Below, one piece after another: positions 1-8,291 of a DNA stretch of 8,291 nucleotides; the first letter of the stretch is position 1; the number at the start of each line of letters is the position of its first letter. The stretch is from Gammaproteobacteria bacterium (lineage in GTDB: Bacteria > Pseudomonadota > Gammaproteobacteria > UBA9214), in assembly GCA_003454335.1 (NCBI GenBank), contig DMKK01000101.1:1-8291 (forward strand). The letters run 5' to 3'. The position numbers and the translations under genes are program-made. The notes under the pieces were generated by a model. It was not told the DNA's origin, made no database searches, and saw nothing but the letters and a program-made list of their open reading frames with translations.

Positions 1-66
1 CAGCGACGCACCCATCAGACAGGTTAACCAATATCCCGGCGCGAATCCTGATCAAGTGCCAGAGAT

Positions 67-501
67 TCAGGCTACCACGTCGTCCGTTGGTTGCGGAAAA
101 TGCTCCCGCAGATACTCACCGAAACTGCGGCAGGCATCCACCGTGGTGAACATGCCGACGAGTTTGCCGGCCCTGGTTACGATCGCGGAGCCGATGTGCC
201 GCTCTGCCATCGTCAACAATACGTTGCCGAGCGGTTCATCGATACTGACGACATAAGGATCGGCCATGTATAGATCGCTGACACTCAGGCTGCCGGTATC
301 ATCCGACTGCGAGCGCACATGCATGGCCGACACCAGATCCCTGTCAGTAATCACGCCGACTACCTGGCGATCTCTGGTAACCGGGAGATGGCGTACATTG
401 TGGTGCCCCATCAACTCGCTGGCTTCGTCGAAAGAGGCGTCGAGGCTGACAGAATAGGGAAAGGGTGTCATGGCAGTTTTCAGTACAGGCATCTTTTTCA
501 T
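67..501 (-). CDS. Two-CBS-domain protein (144 aa)
   Basis: Small soluble protein made almost entirely of a CBS pair (Bateman module). CBS1 spans about residues 7-60 (starting VLKTAMTPFPYSV, with VVGVITDRDL at its end). CBS2 spans about residues 75-130 (starting VSDLYMADPYVVS, with KLVGMFTTVDACR at its end). CBS pairs usually bind adenosine nucleotides and act as sensors, but the ligand cannot be read from this sequence. There is no catalytic, membrane or DNA-binding domain. The ATG at 501 is supported by an AGAAGGA ribosome binding site about 9 nt upstream on the minus strand (near 511-517). The gene is transcribed divergently from rpfG across a 276-nt gap, so shared regulation is possible. 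A functional link to DSF signalling is not shown by the sequence. Confidence 0.88.
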   Translation of the reverse strand: MKKMPVLKTAMTPFPYSVSLDASFDEASELMGHHNVRHLPVTRDRQVVGVITDRDLVSAMHVRSQSDDTGSLSVSDLYMADPYVVSIDEPLGNVLLTMAERHIGSAIVTRAGKLVGMFTTVDACRSFGEYLREHFPQPTDDVVA

Positions 502-670
502 ACAGCGTCATCCTTCTGACTGTTTTAATAGTGAAGCCGCGATTATCCCCTGAAAACGCCAACCTGGACAGCCTTGTCAGGGATAGCATCCCACCCTGCC
601 TGCATGCATTCGGGTCCGGGAAAAAATCGTTCCGGGAGGTGCACACAAAAGCACGGTAACAGCCACACTC

Positions 671-691
671 TATGATAAGATGCCGGCATCT
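671..691 (+). promoter_or_regulatory. TATGAT box plus 14-bp palindrome upstream of rpfG
   Basis: A TATGAT hexamer (671-676), one base away from the TATAAT consensus, is followed directly by the perfect palindrome AGATGCCGGCATCT (678-691). This lies 87 nt before the preferred rpfG start and inside the divergent CBS/rpfG intergenic region. A palindrome over the expected transcription start is a typical operator position. I see no convincing -35 hexamer 16-18 nt upstream, so either the promoter depends on an activator or the box is chance. The rest of 502-670 holds only short imperfect repeats. Confidence 0.35.
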
Positions 692-777
692 CAATACGGA
701 TGAGCTTTTTAAGCGCACGGGACAGTGTGGCATCGCGTCACCAACTCATTACTCCGGACAAAGAGGCAGAAACATCT

Positions 778-1824
778 ATGTCGACGGTTATGATAATCGA
801 CGATCAGTCGATCAGCCGCATGATCCTGCAGGAAATCATCTGGTCTCTGGATGAAAACATTCAGGTCGAACCCTTCTCCGACCCCATCAAGGCCCTGGAA
901 TGGGCAAAGCAGCATACGCCTGACCTGATATTGACCGACTACAAGATGCCGGGCATGGATGGGGTGGAATTCACGCTGTGGGTACGGCGCATCCCCTCAT
1001 GCATGGATATCCCGGTCATTATTATCACATGCGTGGATGACAAGGCTGTCCGTTACCGGGCACTGGAGGCTGGCGCCACGGACTTTCTCAACAAACCGAT
1101 TGACCATCACGAATGCAGGGCACGCTGTAGCAACCTGCTGATGATGCGTCAGCAACAGCAAATCATCAAGGACAAGGCACGCTGGCTGGAACGCGAGGTA
1201 GAGGACACGGCCAAAAGAATCACCTTGCGCGAACAGGAGACCCTGTTAAAACTCGCCAAGGCAGGCGAATATCGAGACGAGGATACCGGCAATCATGTCA
1301 TCCGCATGGCACGCTATGCACGCCTGATAGCAGAGACGCTGGGCCGGCCAGCTGAAGAGTGCGAACTTATCGAACATGCGGCACCCATGCACGATATCGG
1401 AAAAATAGGAATACCGGATGACATTCTGTTAAAATCAGGGAAGCTGACACCTCGGGAATGGGACATCATGCAAAGTCACGCAACGATTGGCTACAAGATA
1501 CTCCATGACAGTCCCTCCTGTTACCTGCAGACAGGAGCCATTATCGCGCAGTCACATCATGAGAAGTTCAATGGCACGGGTTACCCGCAGGGCCTGAAGG
1601 GGCAAGAGATACCACTAGCCGCGCGCATTGTGGCAGTCGCCGACGTATTTGATGCACTGGTATCCAAACGGCCGTACAAATCAGAATGGCCTGTGCAACG
1701 CGCACTTGATTACCTTGCTGAACAAAAGGGTGAGCAGTTTGACCCTGATTGCGTTGATGCCTTCCTGGCCCAGGTCAGCCAGATCGATAAAATACAGAAT
1801 ATGTTCGCAGACGAATACGGATAG
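778..1824 (+). CDS. rpfG: RpfG-like response regulator with HD-GYP domain (c-di-GMP phosphodiesterase)
   Basis: Predicted output regulator of the DSF two-component system. It accepts phosphate from the hybrid kinase RpfC and hydrolyses cyclic di-GMP in the cytoplasm. Read from 778 it has 348 residues. The receiver domain covers about residues 3-120, with the acidic pair Asp8/Asp9, phospho-acceptor Asp54 in ILTDYKMPGMDG, Thr84 and Lys106 in NKP. A charged helical linker follows (about 121-160). The HD-GYP domain covers about 155-345, with His173 in DTGNHVIR, His205-Asp206 in MHDIGKIGIPD, and HHEKFNGTGYP at 260-270, which carries the GYP signature. All expected metal and catalytic motifs look intact. 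An in-frame ATG at 700 would add 26 residues with no family similarity. The ATG at 778 puts the receiver at the N terminus and has AGAGG upstream. The next gene follows after 48 nt, so the two are probably co-transcribed. RpfC, its likely partner, is encoded at 4438-6981 on the other strand. Confidence 0.92.
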   Translation: MSTVMIIDDQSISRMILQEIIWSLDENIQVEPFSDPIKALEWAKQHTPDLILTDYKMPGMDGVEFTLWVRRIPSCMDIPVIIITCVDDKAVRYRALEAGATDFLNKPIDHHECRARCSNLLMMRQQQQIIKDKARWLEREVEDTAKRITLREQETLLKLAKAGEYRDEDTGNHVIRMARYARLIAETLGRPAEECELIEHAAPMHDIGKIGIPDDILLKSGKLTPREWDIMQSHATIGYKILHDSPSCYLQTGAIIAQSHHEKFNGTGYPQGLKGQEIPLAARIVAVADVFDALVSKRPYKSEWPVQRALDYLAEQKGEQFDPDCVDAFLAQVSQIDKIQNMFADEYG

Positions 1825-1872
1825 CACGCCAGCAAGCTGGTACTGGGTTTCTCTGATAGGGATATCAGACAT

Positions 1873-3108
1873 ATGCAAAAACTGTTGTACATATCAAACG
1901 AGTCCGGTGACCACAATCATGTCACCCGTCACCTGACAAGTTGGGGCATAGAGCTGGAACAGGTTCCATCCTGCGCCAGGGCATTTGCCCGGCTAATCAA
2001 TGCGGCTGATGCGGGGAATCCAATAACGACTGTGCTCCTGGATGCAACACGGCTGGATTTCAACCCGGCACATTTTGCGCATACCATCCGCTTTGACAAG
2101 CAGCTGAACGGGGTCCGCCTTATCCTGATCACCCCGGCAGTCGGGAAACATGAGCGTATTCGACTCAAGCATGCCGGCTACTCGCGGCTGCTGGATATCC
2201 CCGTGGATAAAACCCTGCTGTTCAATGCGCTGCATGACCAGCCACCCGAGTCCCTGACGGACATACCCCGGATCATCGACCGTTATCAGCAGTCCCATTC
2301 TCCCCTGCCGCCCATGGAGATACTCGTCTGCGAGCCGGATGAGATCAACTGCCGCATGTTAACGCGATTGCTGGAACGTGATCATCACCGGGTGTTTCAG
2401 GTTAGCGATGGAGAACAGACATTGCAGGCACTGGAAAACCATGCCTTCGATCTGGCCATCATCGGCATAGATATACCCGTGATAACCGGTAACGAGGTGA
2501 TCAGCACCTATCGCATCACACACATCAACCGTCTTGACATGCCGTTTATTATGCTCAGCGACGCCGCCCCTGCTGATACCAGGGAAGCCGGTGCGGACGC
2601 GATACTGACACGCCCGGTCAAGCCCAGGGCACTAATCGACACACTGACCGAGGTCTGCCCGCAAGATGAATCCGGCCTGACGGATGCTGCCGGCAAGACA
2701 GCACTGCGAAATGCCACGGTCAGATCAATGTATCAGAATCTGCCCGTGCTGGATCTCTCCCTGCTGAAGGAACTCGAAAAACTGGGGCGCAGTTATGATT
2801 TCCTGGGACGCCTCAGTGAGAGTTTTCTGAGCGATATGGAGCGGCTCCTGCAGCAGATGACCCAGGCCTTTGTACAACAGGATCATGCCCGCTTTATTGA
2901 TTGTGCCCAGGCGCTGAAAAGCAGTGCCGCAAGCATCGGGGCGAATATGCTTTACGACTTGTGTGCCCGCGCCTGCCAGTTTGCGCCGACGGACTGGGGA
3001 CCGGAGACCCTGTCGCTGCTGCGTGAGATCGAGGACGCGACCAACTCGACGCGCACCAGCCTGAATAGCTACCTGGAGCAATACAGGCATAACCTCAGTA
3101 AAGTGTAG
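1873..3108 (+). CDS. RpfC-like pseudo-receiver/receiver/Hpt protein lacking both phospho-acceptor residues
   Basis: Soluble 411-residue protein that matches, almost end to end, residues 438-847 of the RpfC in this window (Trp24 aligns with Trp461, VDKTLLFNAL with VDKSLLFNAL, PFIML with PFIML). It therefore looks like the RpfC C-terminal half without membrane or kinase domains. Residues 1-125: degenerate receiver with no acidic pair. Residues 148-262: receiver in which the phospho-acceptor position is Gly198 (FDLAIIGIDIP; RpfC has FDLAIVDMHMP), the second acidic residue is Pro155, and the KP lysine is Arg247. Residues 292-405: Hpt-like domain in which the phosphorylatable His is Gln346 (AQALKSSA; RpfC has AHALKGSA). 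By hand, 30 of 75 residues are identical in the ungapped block 154-228. Phosphotransfer by the normal route is therefore unlikely. Its position 48 nt after rpfG and 196 nt before rpfF suggests a non-catalytic regulator of the DSF system. An AGGG motif lies 11 nt before the ATG. The function is not established. Confidence 0.88.
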   Translation: MQKLLYISNESGDHNHVTRHLTSWGIELEQVPSCARAFARLINAADAGNPITTVLLDATRLDFNPAHFAHTIRFDKQLNGVRLILITPAVGKHERIRLKHAGYSRLLDIPVDKTLLFNALHDQPPESLTDIPRIIDRYQQSHSPLPPMEILVCEPDEINCRMLTRLLERDHHRVFQVSDGEQTLQALENHAFDLAIIGIDIPVITGNEVISTYRITHINRLDMPFIMLSDAAPADTREAGADAILTRPVKPRALIDTLTEVCPQDESGLTDAAGKTALRNATVRSMYQNLPVLDLSLLKELEKLGRSYDFLGRLSESFLSDMERLLQQMTQAFVQQDHARFIDCAQALKSSAASIGANMLYDLCARACQFAPTDWGPETLSLLREIEDATNSTRTSLNSYLEQYRHNLSKV

Positions 3109-3155
3109 CGTTTTACTGACATCAGGATACCGGCTTCTTCCATCCCCGCCGCAAG

Positions 3156-3172
3156 TTGACTAAGCCAGTCAA
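3156..3172. promoter_or_regulatory. Inverted repeat TTGACT-N5-AGTCAA upstream of rpfF
   Basis: A perfect 6-bp inverted repeat with a 5-nt spacer (TTGACTAAGCCAGTCAA) sits in the 196-nt gap between the RpfC-like gene and rpfF. Its left arm also resembles a -35 box (TTGACA, five of six), so a repressor bound here could block a promoter. No good -10 box lies 16-18 nt downstream; the nearest candidates (GCTACA and TATATC) are at poor spacing. It is an operator candidate only. Confidence 0.28.
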
Positions 3173-3304
3173 TTTATGCACGCTACACAGCGCTATATCA
3201 CCGAATGGTTATCATGAAGTCGTGGCTTCAGGGTTTTTCCAGTCACAAGCTGTGTACCTGATGTATGGCCATTCTCCATATATAAACCTCTGGGGGAGTA
3301 CACG

Positions 3305-4249
3305 ATGAAACAAGCAACTCACGTCAACAGCAGGAACAGCCATCCACAGCAGCTGCACATCCGTCACGATCATGCGCACCAGGCAGTCTGGGCAGAGATG
3401 TCTTTTAGCGGCCGACCCAGCATGAACATGGATATACTGAATGCCTTGAGCGCAGCCCAGGATGATATCGCGACATTGTGCCGGGGTAATAACGAAACCC
3501 GCCCCGATGACTGCCTCCGATATCAGGTTTTGAGTAGCACGACGCCGGGTGTTTTCAGCCTGGGGGGCGATCTTGAATATTTCCTGGACGCCATCAGGAA
3601 GCAGGACCGCCCCGCCCTGCAGCACTATGCAACAACCTGCATCGACATCCTGTATAAATCCGCCCGTGGTTACGGGTCCGACCTGACGACCATTGCACTC
3701 GTGCAGGGCGAGGCGCTGGGTGGTGGCTTCGAGGCAGCGCTTTCCTGCAACGTAATTGTTGCCGAGCGCAGTGCTACATTCGGCTTTCCCGAAACGCTGT
3801 TCGGCATGTTCCCGGGCATGGGCGCCTACAGCCTCCTGGCTAGGCGAATTGCACCTGCCATGGCAAAACGTTTAATCGAAAGCGGCAACGTCTATAGCGC
3901 GGATGAGTTGTATGAACTGGGGGTTATCGACAGGGTTGCAGCTGACGGTGAAGGGACCAGGGCAGTGCATGATTTGATCAGGGAACGCCGTAATCGCCTA
4001 ACGGGTTTTCGTGGCCTGGAACGCGCCATGGCCGAAGTAAATCCGGTTTCATACGAGGAATTGTCGGCGATCGTCAACATCTGGGTCGAAACCGCCCTGC
4101 AATTAAGCAACAAAAATATGCGGCTGATGGAGTACCTGCTGGACACCCAGAACAAACGCTGGAACACCACAACTGACAAAACGCTGGTCGCACGGCCACG
4201 ACCGATTCCAGTCATATCCAGCGAGCATGTCAGCAGCGTGGCCGCCTGA
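3305..4249 (+). CDS. rpfF: RpfF-like DSF synthase (crotonase superfamily)
   Basis: Predicted enzyme of signal synthesis. RpfF proteins act on 3-hydroxyacyl-ACP, dehydrating it to the cis-2-enoyl form and then cleaving the thioester to release a cis-2-unsaturated fatty acid. The 314-residue protein has a crotonase fold. The oxyanion-hole segment FSLGGDLEYF is at about 84-93. Glu143 in ALGGGFEAALSC and Glu163 in FPETLFGMFPGMGAYS occupy the positions of the two catalytic Glu residues of Xanthomonas RpfF (141 and 161). The helical C-terminal part contains INIWVETALQL-like sequence at about 257-267. FPGMGAYS and NVYSADEL are typical of RpfF and distinguish it from ordinary enoyl-CoA hydratases. 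The last 25-30 residues (rich in Thr, Pro, Val and Ser) go beyond the roughly 289-residue Xanthomonas protein. The start has a strong GGGGGAG ribosome binding site 6 nt upstream. The gene lies downstream of the RpfC-like gene on the same strand and converges on rpfC, which encodes its likely sensor and binding partner. Confidence 0.93.
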   Translation: MKQATHVNSRNSHPQQLHIRHDHAHQAVWAEMSFSGRPSMNMDILNALSAAQDDIATLCRGNNETRPDDCLRYQVLSSTTPGVFSLGGDLEYFLDAIRKQDRPALQHYATTCIDILYKSARGYGSDLTTIALVQGEALGGGFEAALSCNVIVAERSATFGFPETLFGMFPGMGAYSLLARRIAPAMAKRLIESGNVYSADELYELGVIDRVAADGEGTRAVHDLIRERRNRLTGFRGLERAMAEVNPVSYEELSAIVNIWVETALQLSNKNMRLMEYLLDTQNKRWNTTTDKTLVARPRPIPVISSEHVSSVAA

Positions 4250-4328
4250 CCTATAGACGGCTCGGGGGGATCGAGGAAGAACTGCTTTTAATCTGGAATG
4301 CACTGCAGGTGAGATTCTGGCTCAGTAT

Positions 4329-4377
4329 TGTGGGAGCGCCGTCCCGGCGCGAATTGCGGCGAGACGCCGCTCCCACA
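4329..4377. repeat. REP doublet (paired palindromic GTGGGAGC repeats), possible bidirectional terminator
   Basis: Two REP-like units face each other between the convergent genes rpfF and rpfC. The outer arms TGTGGGAGCG (4329-4338) and CGCTCCCACA (4368-4377) are perfect inverted repeats. Each unit also holds its own small hairpin: GCGCCG-TCC-CGGCGC at 4336-4350 and GCGGCG-AGA-CGCCGC at 4356-4370. The whole element can fold as one long stem with a few mismatches. A conserved GTGGGAG head followed by a GC-rich hairpin, in head-to-head pairs, is typical of the REP/REPIN elements mobilised by RAYT transposases and scattered through many gammaproteobacterial genomes. The location suggests it may also act as a bidirectional 3' end or mRNA-stabilising hairpin. 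There is no T-run, so it is not a classic intrinsic terminator. No second copy is visible in the window. Confidence 0.8.
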
Positions 4378-4437
4378 GTAAGATTTATTGCAATGATCGA
4401 GGTAAACTGTTGCCCGGTGTGCCTCCAAATTCCTGGC

Positions 4438-6981
<2,544 letters not shown>

Positions 6982-7029
6982 GGATAAAGTGAGTGTGGTG
7001 AAGTTTTAAAGAAGCGGTGTAGGCTAACG

Positions 7030-7047
7030 TATTACCTGCCTGTAATA
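7030..7047. promoter_or_regulatory. 18-bp inverted repeat TATTAC-N6-GTAATA in the rpfC/ACP divergent region
   Basis: A perfect 6-6-6 inverted repeat (arms TATTAC and GTAATA, spacer CTGCCT) lies 49 nt upstream of the rpfC start and 143 nt upstream of the preferred ACP start. A symmetric dyad between divergent genes is a usual arrangement for a transcription-factor operator serving both. It is AT-rich and could also overlap a promoter (for example TAATAC read on the minus strand). I do not recognise the binding protein. Confidence 0.35.
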
Positions 7048-7083
7048 AAGTAGTGAAACCCCGTATACCGCGTCTTCAAGCTG

Positions 7084-7136
7084 CCGGCACAGTGACGGGG
7101 GCTGCGCGTGCAGGTCATTGGAAACCGGCACAATGA
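7084..7136 (+). repeat. 12-bp near-perfect direct repeat CCGGCACA(G/A)TGA
   Basis: CCGGCACAGTGA at 7084-7095 recurs as CCGGCACAATGA at 7125-7136 (11 of 12 identical, starts 41 bp apart). The second copy includes the ATG at 7133, an alternative upstream start for the ACP gene. It could be a paired binding site upstream of the ACP gene or a chance local duplication. No function can be assigned. Confidence 0.3.
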
Positions 7137-7189
7137 GTGTTAATCTACCGACCCCGATTTACCGGTGTTTTTCTGGCACACATGAACTT

Positions 7190-7435
7190 ATGAACCAAAA
7201 TCTTGTAGACGCCGTGATAACGGCAATCTCGAAACAGAAGGGCCTGGATTCCTCCAGCATAGACCTGAACTCCTCCCTGCCCGAACTTGGCGTCAATTCG
7301 CTTGATGCCATCTCGATCGTGTATGACATCGAGGACCGCTTTGACATCGAGGTGCCGAATGAGATGCTTGCGGACCTCGAGTCAGTCCGTGACATTGTTG
7401 ACAAGCTATCCACCCTGATCACTGTCCCGGCCTAG
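7190..7435 (+). CDS. Acyl carrier protein (about 81 aa)
   Basis: Small acidic helical protein of the ACP family, which carries growing acyl chains on a phosphopantetheine arm. The attachment Ser is in LGVNSLDAISIVYDIEDRF. Read from the ATG at 7190 this is Ser37, the standard position in an 81-residue ACP, which is why I prefer this start. Upstream in-frame starts at 7133 (ATG) and 7118 (TTG) would add 19 or 24 residues (including PTPIYRCFSG) without ACP similarity, although no start has a strong ribosome binding site. The usual Asp before the Ser (DSL) is Asn here (NSL), so it is probably a specialised ACP and not the housekeeping AcpP. The gene ends in tandem stops TAGTAG and is followed after 46 nt by a ketosynthase gene on the same strand, so the two probably form an operon and work together. 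The gene is divergent from rpfC. Confidence 0.9.
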   Translation: MNQNLVDAVITAISKQKGLDSSSIDLNSSLPELGVNSLDAISIVYDIEDRFDIEVPNEMLADLESVRDIVDKLSTLITVPA

Positions 7436-7481
7436 TAGCCCTTCAACATGATAATTGCGGACTTGGTTTGAAGGACCAATA

Positions 7482-8291
7482 TTGAACAAACGCGTGGTAA
7501 TTACCGGGCTGGGTGCCATCTCGGCACTGGGTCATACTACCGGTCAGTTTTGGGAGTCACTGAAACATGGCCGGCCAGGAATTCAAACACTCTCCAACCT
7601 GCCAACCGAACGCCTCAGAGTCCATATTGGCGCTACAGTGCCCGATTATCGGCCCGCGGATCATTTTACCCCACGGGAACTCCATCTGCTGGATCGTTTC
7701 TCCCAATTTGCCCTGCTTGCCGCCCGTGAAGCAGTGACGGATGCCGGTCTCGATGACACGGCAATGCATGGCGCGGCCGCCATCATCGGCACCGGCTGCG
7801 GCGGCAAAGTGACCGACGAAGAAACCTATCAGTGTTTGTATGAGCAGGGGAAATCACGCGTAAGCCCCCTGACGATTCCGAAAGGCATGCCCAGTGCCGC
7901 GGCCAGCCAGGTCAGCATGCAACTGGGAATCACCGGTCCGGTGTTTTCCGTCACCAGTGCCTGCGCATCTGCTGCGCATGCAACCTCAGTGGCGATGAGC
8001 ATGATCCGCAGTGGCATGGTCAATGTGGCCGTAACGGGAGGTACCGATGCACCGTTCACCTATGGCCTGATGAAGTCATGGGAAGCACTGCGGGTACTTT
8101 CCAGGGATACCTGCCGCCCGTTTTCCCTGGACCGTTCCGGGCTGGTGCTTGGCGAGGGTGCCGGTATCGTGGTACTGGAATCACTTGAGCATGCACAGCG
8201 GCGTGGTGCAGTGATCCATGCCGAGCTTGCCGGTTGCGGCATGTCCGCAGATGCTGGCCACATCACAGATCCATCATCAGCAGGCGCGGCA
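7482..8291 (+). CDS. Beta-ketoacyl-ACP synthase, FabF/KAS II-like, 3' end outside the window
   Basis: Condensing enzyme that elongates acyl-ACP by two carbons with malonyl-ACP. The first 270 residues are present. The N terminus (NKRVVITGLGAISALG) is typical of FabF-type synthases. The active-site Cys161 lies in VTSACASAAHA, close to position 163 of Escherichia coli FabF. Further family motifs are GGTDAPFT, RPFSLDRSGLVLGEGAG and MSADAGHITDP. The two catalytic His residues and the Lys expected after residue 300 lie beyond the window. The start is a TTG at 7482, chosen because AAGGA lies at the ideal distance (6 nt) and the conserved N terminus begins there. It follows the ACP gene by 46 nt. The ACP-plus-KAS pairing is seen in housekeeping FAS, in NodF/NodE of rhizobia and in aryl-polyene-type clusters; which of these applies here cannot be decided without the downstream genes. 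Confidence 0.92.
   Translation, partial: MNKRVVITGLGAISALGHTTGQFWESLKHGRPGIQTLSNLPTERLRVHIGATVPDYRPADHFTPRELHLLDRFSQFALLAAREAVTDAGLDDTAMHGAAAIIGTGCGGKVTDEETYQCLYEQGKSRVSPLTIPKGMPSAAASQVSMQLGITGPVFSVTSACASAAHATSVAMSMIRSGMVNVAVTGGTDAPFTYGLMKSWEALRVLSRDTCRPFSLDRSGLVLGEGAGIVVLESLEHAQRRGAVIHAELAGCGMSADAGHITDPSSAGAA

Noticed and set aside
1..66. Possible end or start of another gene at the left edge
   Set aside because: A minus-strand ATG at 13-15 leaves only five codons in the window with no ribosome binding site, and no plus-strand frame shows recognisable protein. Nothing can be supported.
344..733. Minus-strand open frame overlapping the CBS gene and the rpfG upstream region
   Set aside because: It overlaps the CBS-domain gene in another frame, its product has no family features, and it is explained by the real gene's codon bias.
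700..777. Upstream ATG giving RpfG 26 extra residues
   Set aside because: The extra residues precede the receiver's first strand and look unlike any domain; the ATG at 778 starts exactly where receiver proteins normally begin.
2725..3090. Minus-strand open frame of 121 codons opposite the Hpt-like domain
   Set aside because: It is antisense to a gene with clear homology to RpfC and has no recognisable domain or ribosome binding site.
1873..3108. The idea that this gene is a pseudogene of rpfC
   Set aside because: The frame is open for 411 codons, length and domain borders match RpfC closely, and hydrophobic core positions are kept. Loss is confined mainly to the phosphotransfer residues, which fits altered function better than decay.
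3279..3286. TATATA/TATAAA box just before rpfF as a promoter
   Set aside because: Transcription from it would start at or inside the ribosome binding site (3292-3298), and no -35 box is present at the right distance.

Overview
The window holds a DSF-type (diffusible signal factor, cis-2-unsaturated fatty acid) quorum-sensing locus of the Xanthomonas rpf kind, flanked by a CBS-domain gene on the left and the start of a fatty-acid or polyketide-type gene pair (acyl carrier protein plus ketosynthase) on the right. The moderate GC content, the rpf genes and a GTGGGAGC-type REP doublet suggest a proteobacterium, most likely a gammaproteobacterium (a betaproteobacterium is possible). It is not a close Xanthomonas relative, because gene order, domain make-up and protein lengths all differ. 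This placement is inference.

Layout. 67-501 (-): small two-CBS-domain protein. 502-777: divergent intergenic region with a TATGAT box followed by a perfect 14-bp palindrome. 778-1824 (+): RpfG-like response regulator with an HD-GYP c-di-GMP phosphodiesterase domain. 1873-3108 (+): a 411-residue soluble protein that is a paralogue of the C-terminal half of the RpfC in this window (pseudo-receiver, receiver, Hpt), with both the receiver phospho-acceptor Asp and the Hpt His replaced. 3305-4249 (+): RpfF-like DSF synthase with both catalytic Glu residues. 4329-4377: REP doublet between convergent genes. 4438-6981 (-): RpfC-like hybrid sensor kinase with five predicted membrane segments, kinase core, two receiver-like domains and Hpt. 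6982-7189: divergent intergenic region with an 18-bp inverted repeat. 7190-7435 (+): acyl carrier protein. 7482-8291 (+): beta-ketoacyl-ACP synthase with a TTG start, cut off by the window end.

How it works together, by analogy with Xanthomonas: RpfF makes the fatty-acid signal from an acyl-ACP thioester. RpfC senses it and passes phosphate from His207 through Asp636 and His785 to Asp54 of RpfG, whose HD-GYP domain then degrades c-di-GMP. In Xanthomonas the RpfC receiver also binds RpfF and holds down signal synthesis. The most interesting element here is the 411-residue protein between rpfG and rpfF. It keeps the fold of the RpfC receiver-Hpt half but cannot carry phosphate by the usual chemistry, which suggests an adaptor, decoy or RpfF-binding regulator. 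The ACP-ketosynthase pair next to rpfC may supply a dedicated acyl chain to the signal or to another lipid product. That link rests on position only.
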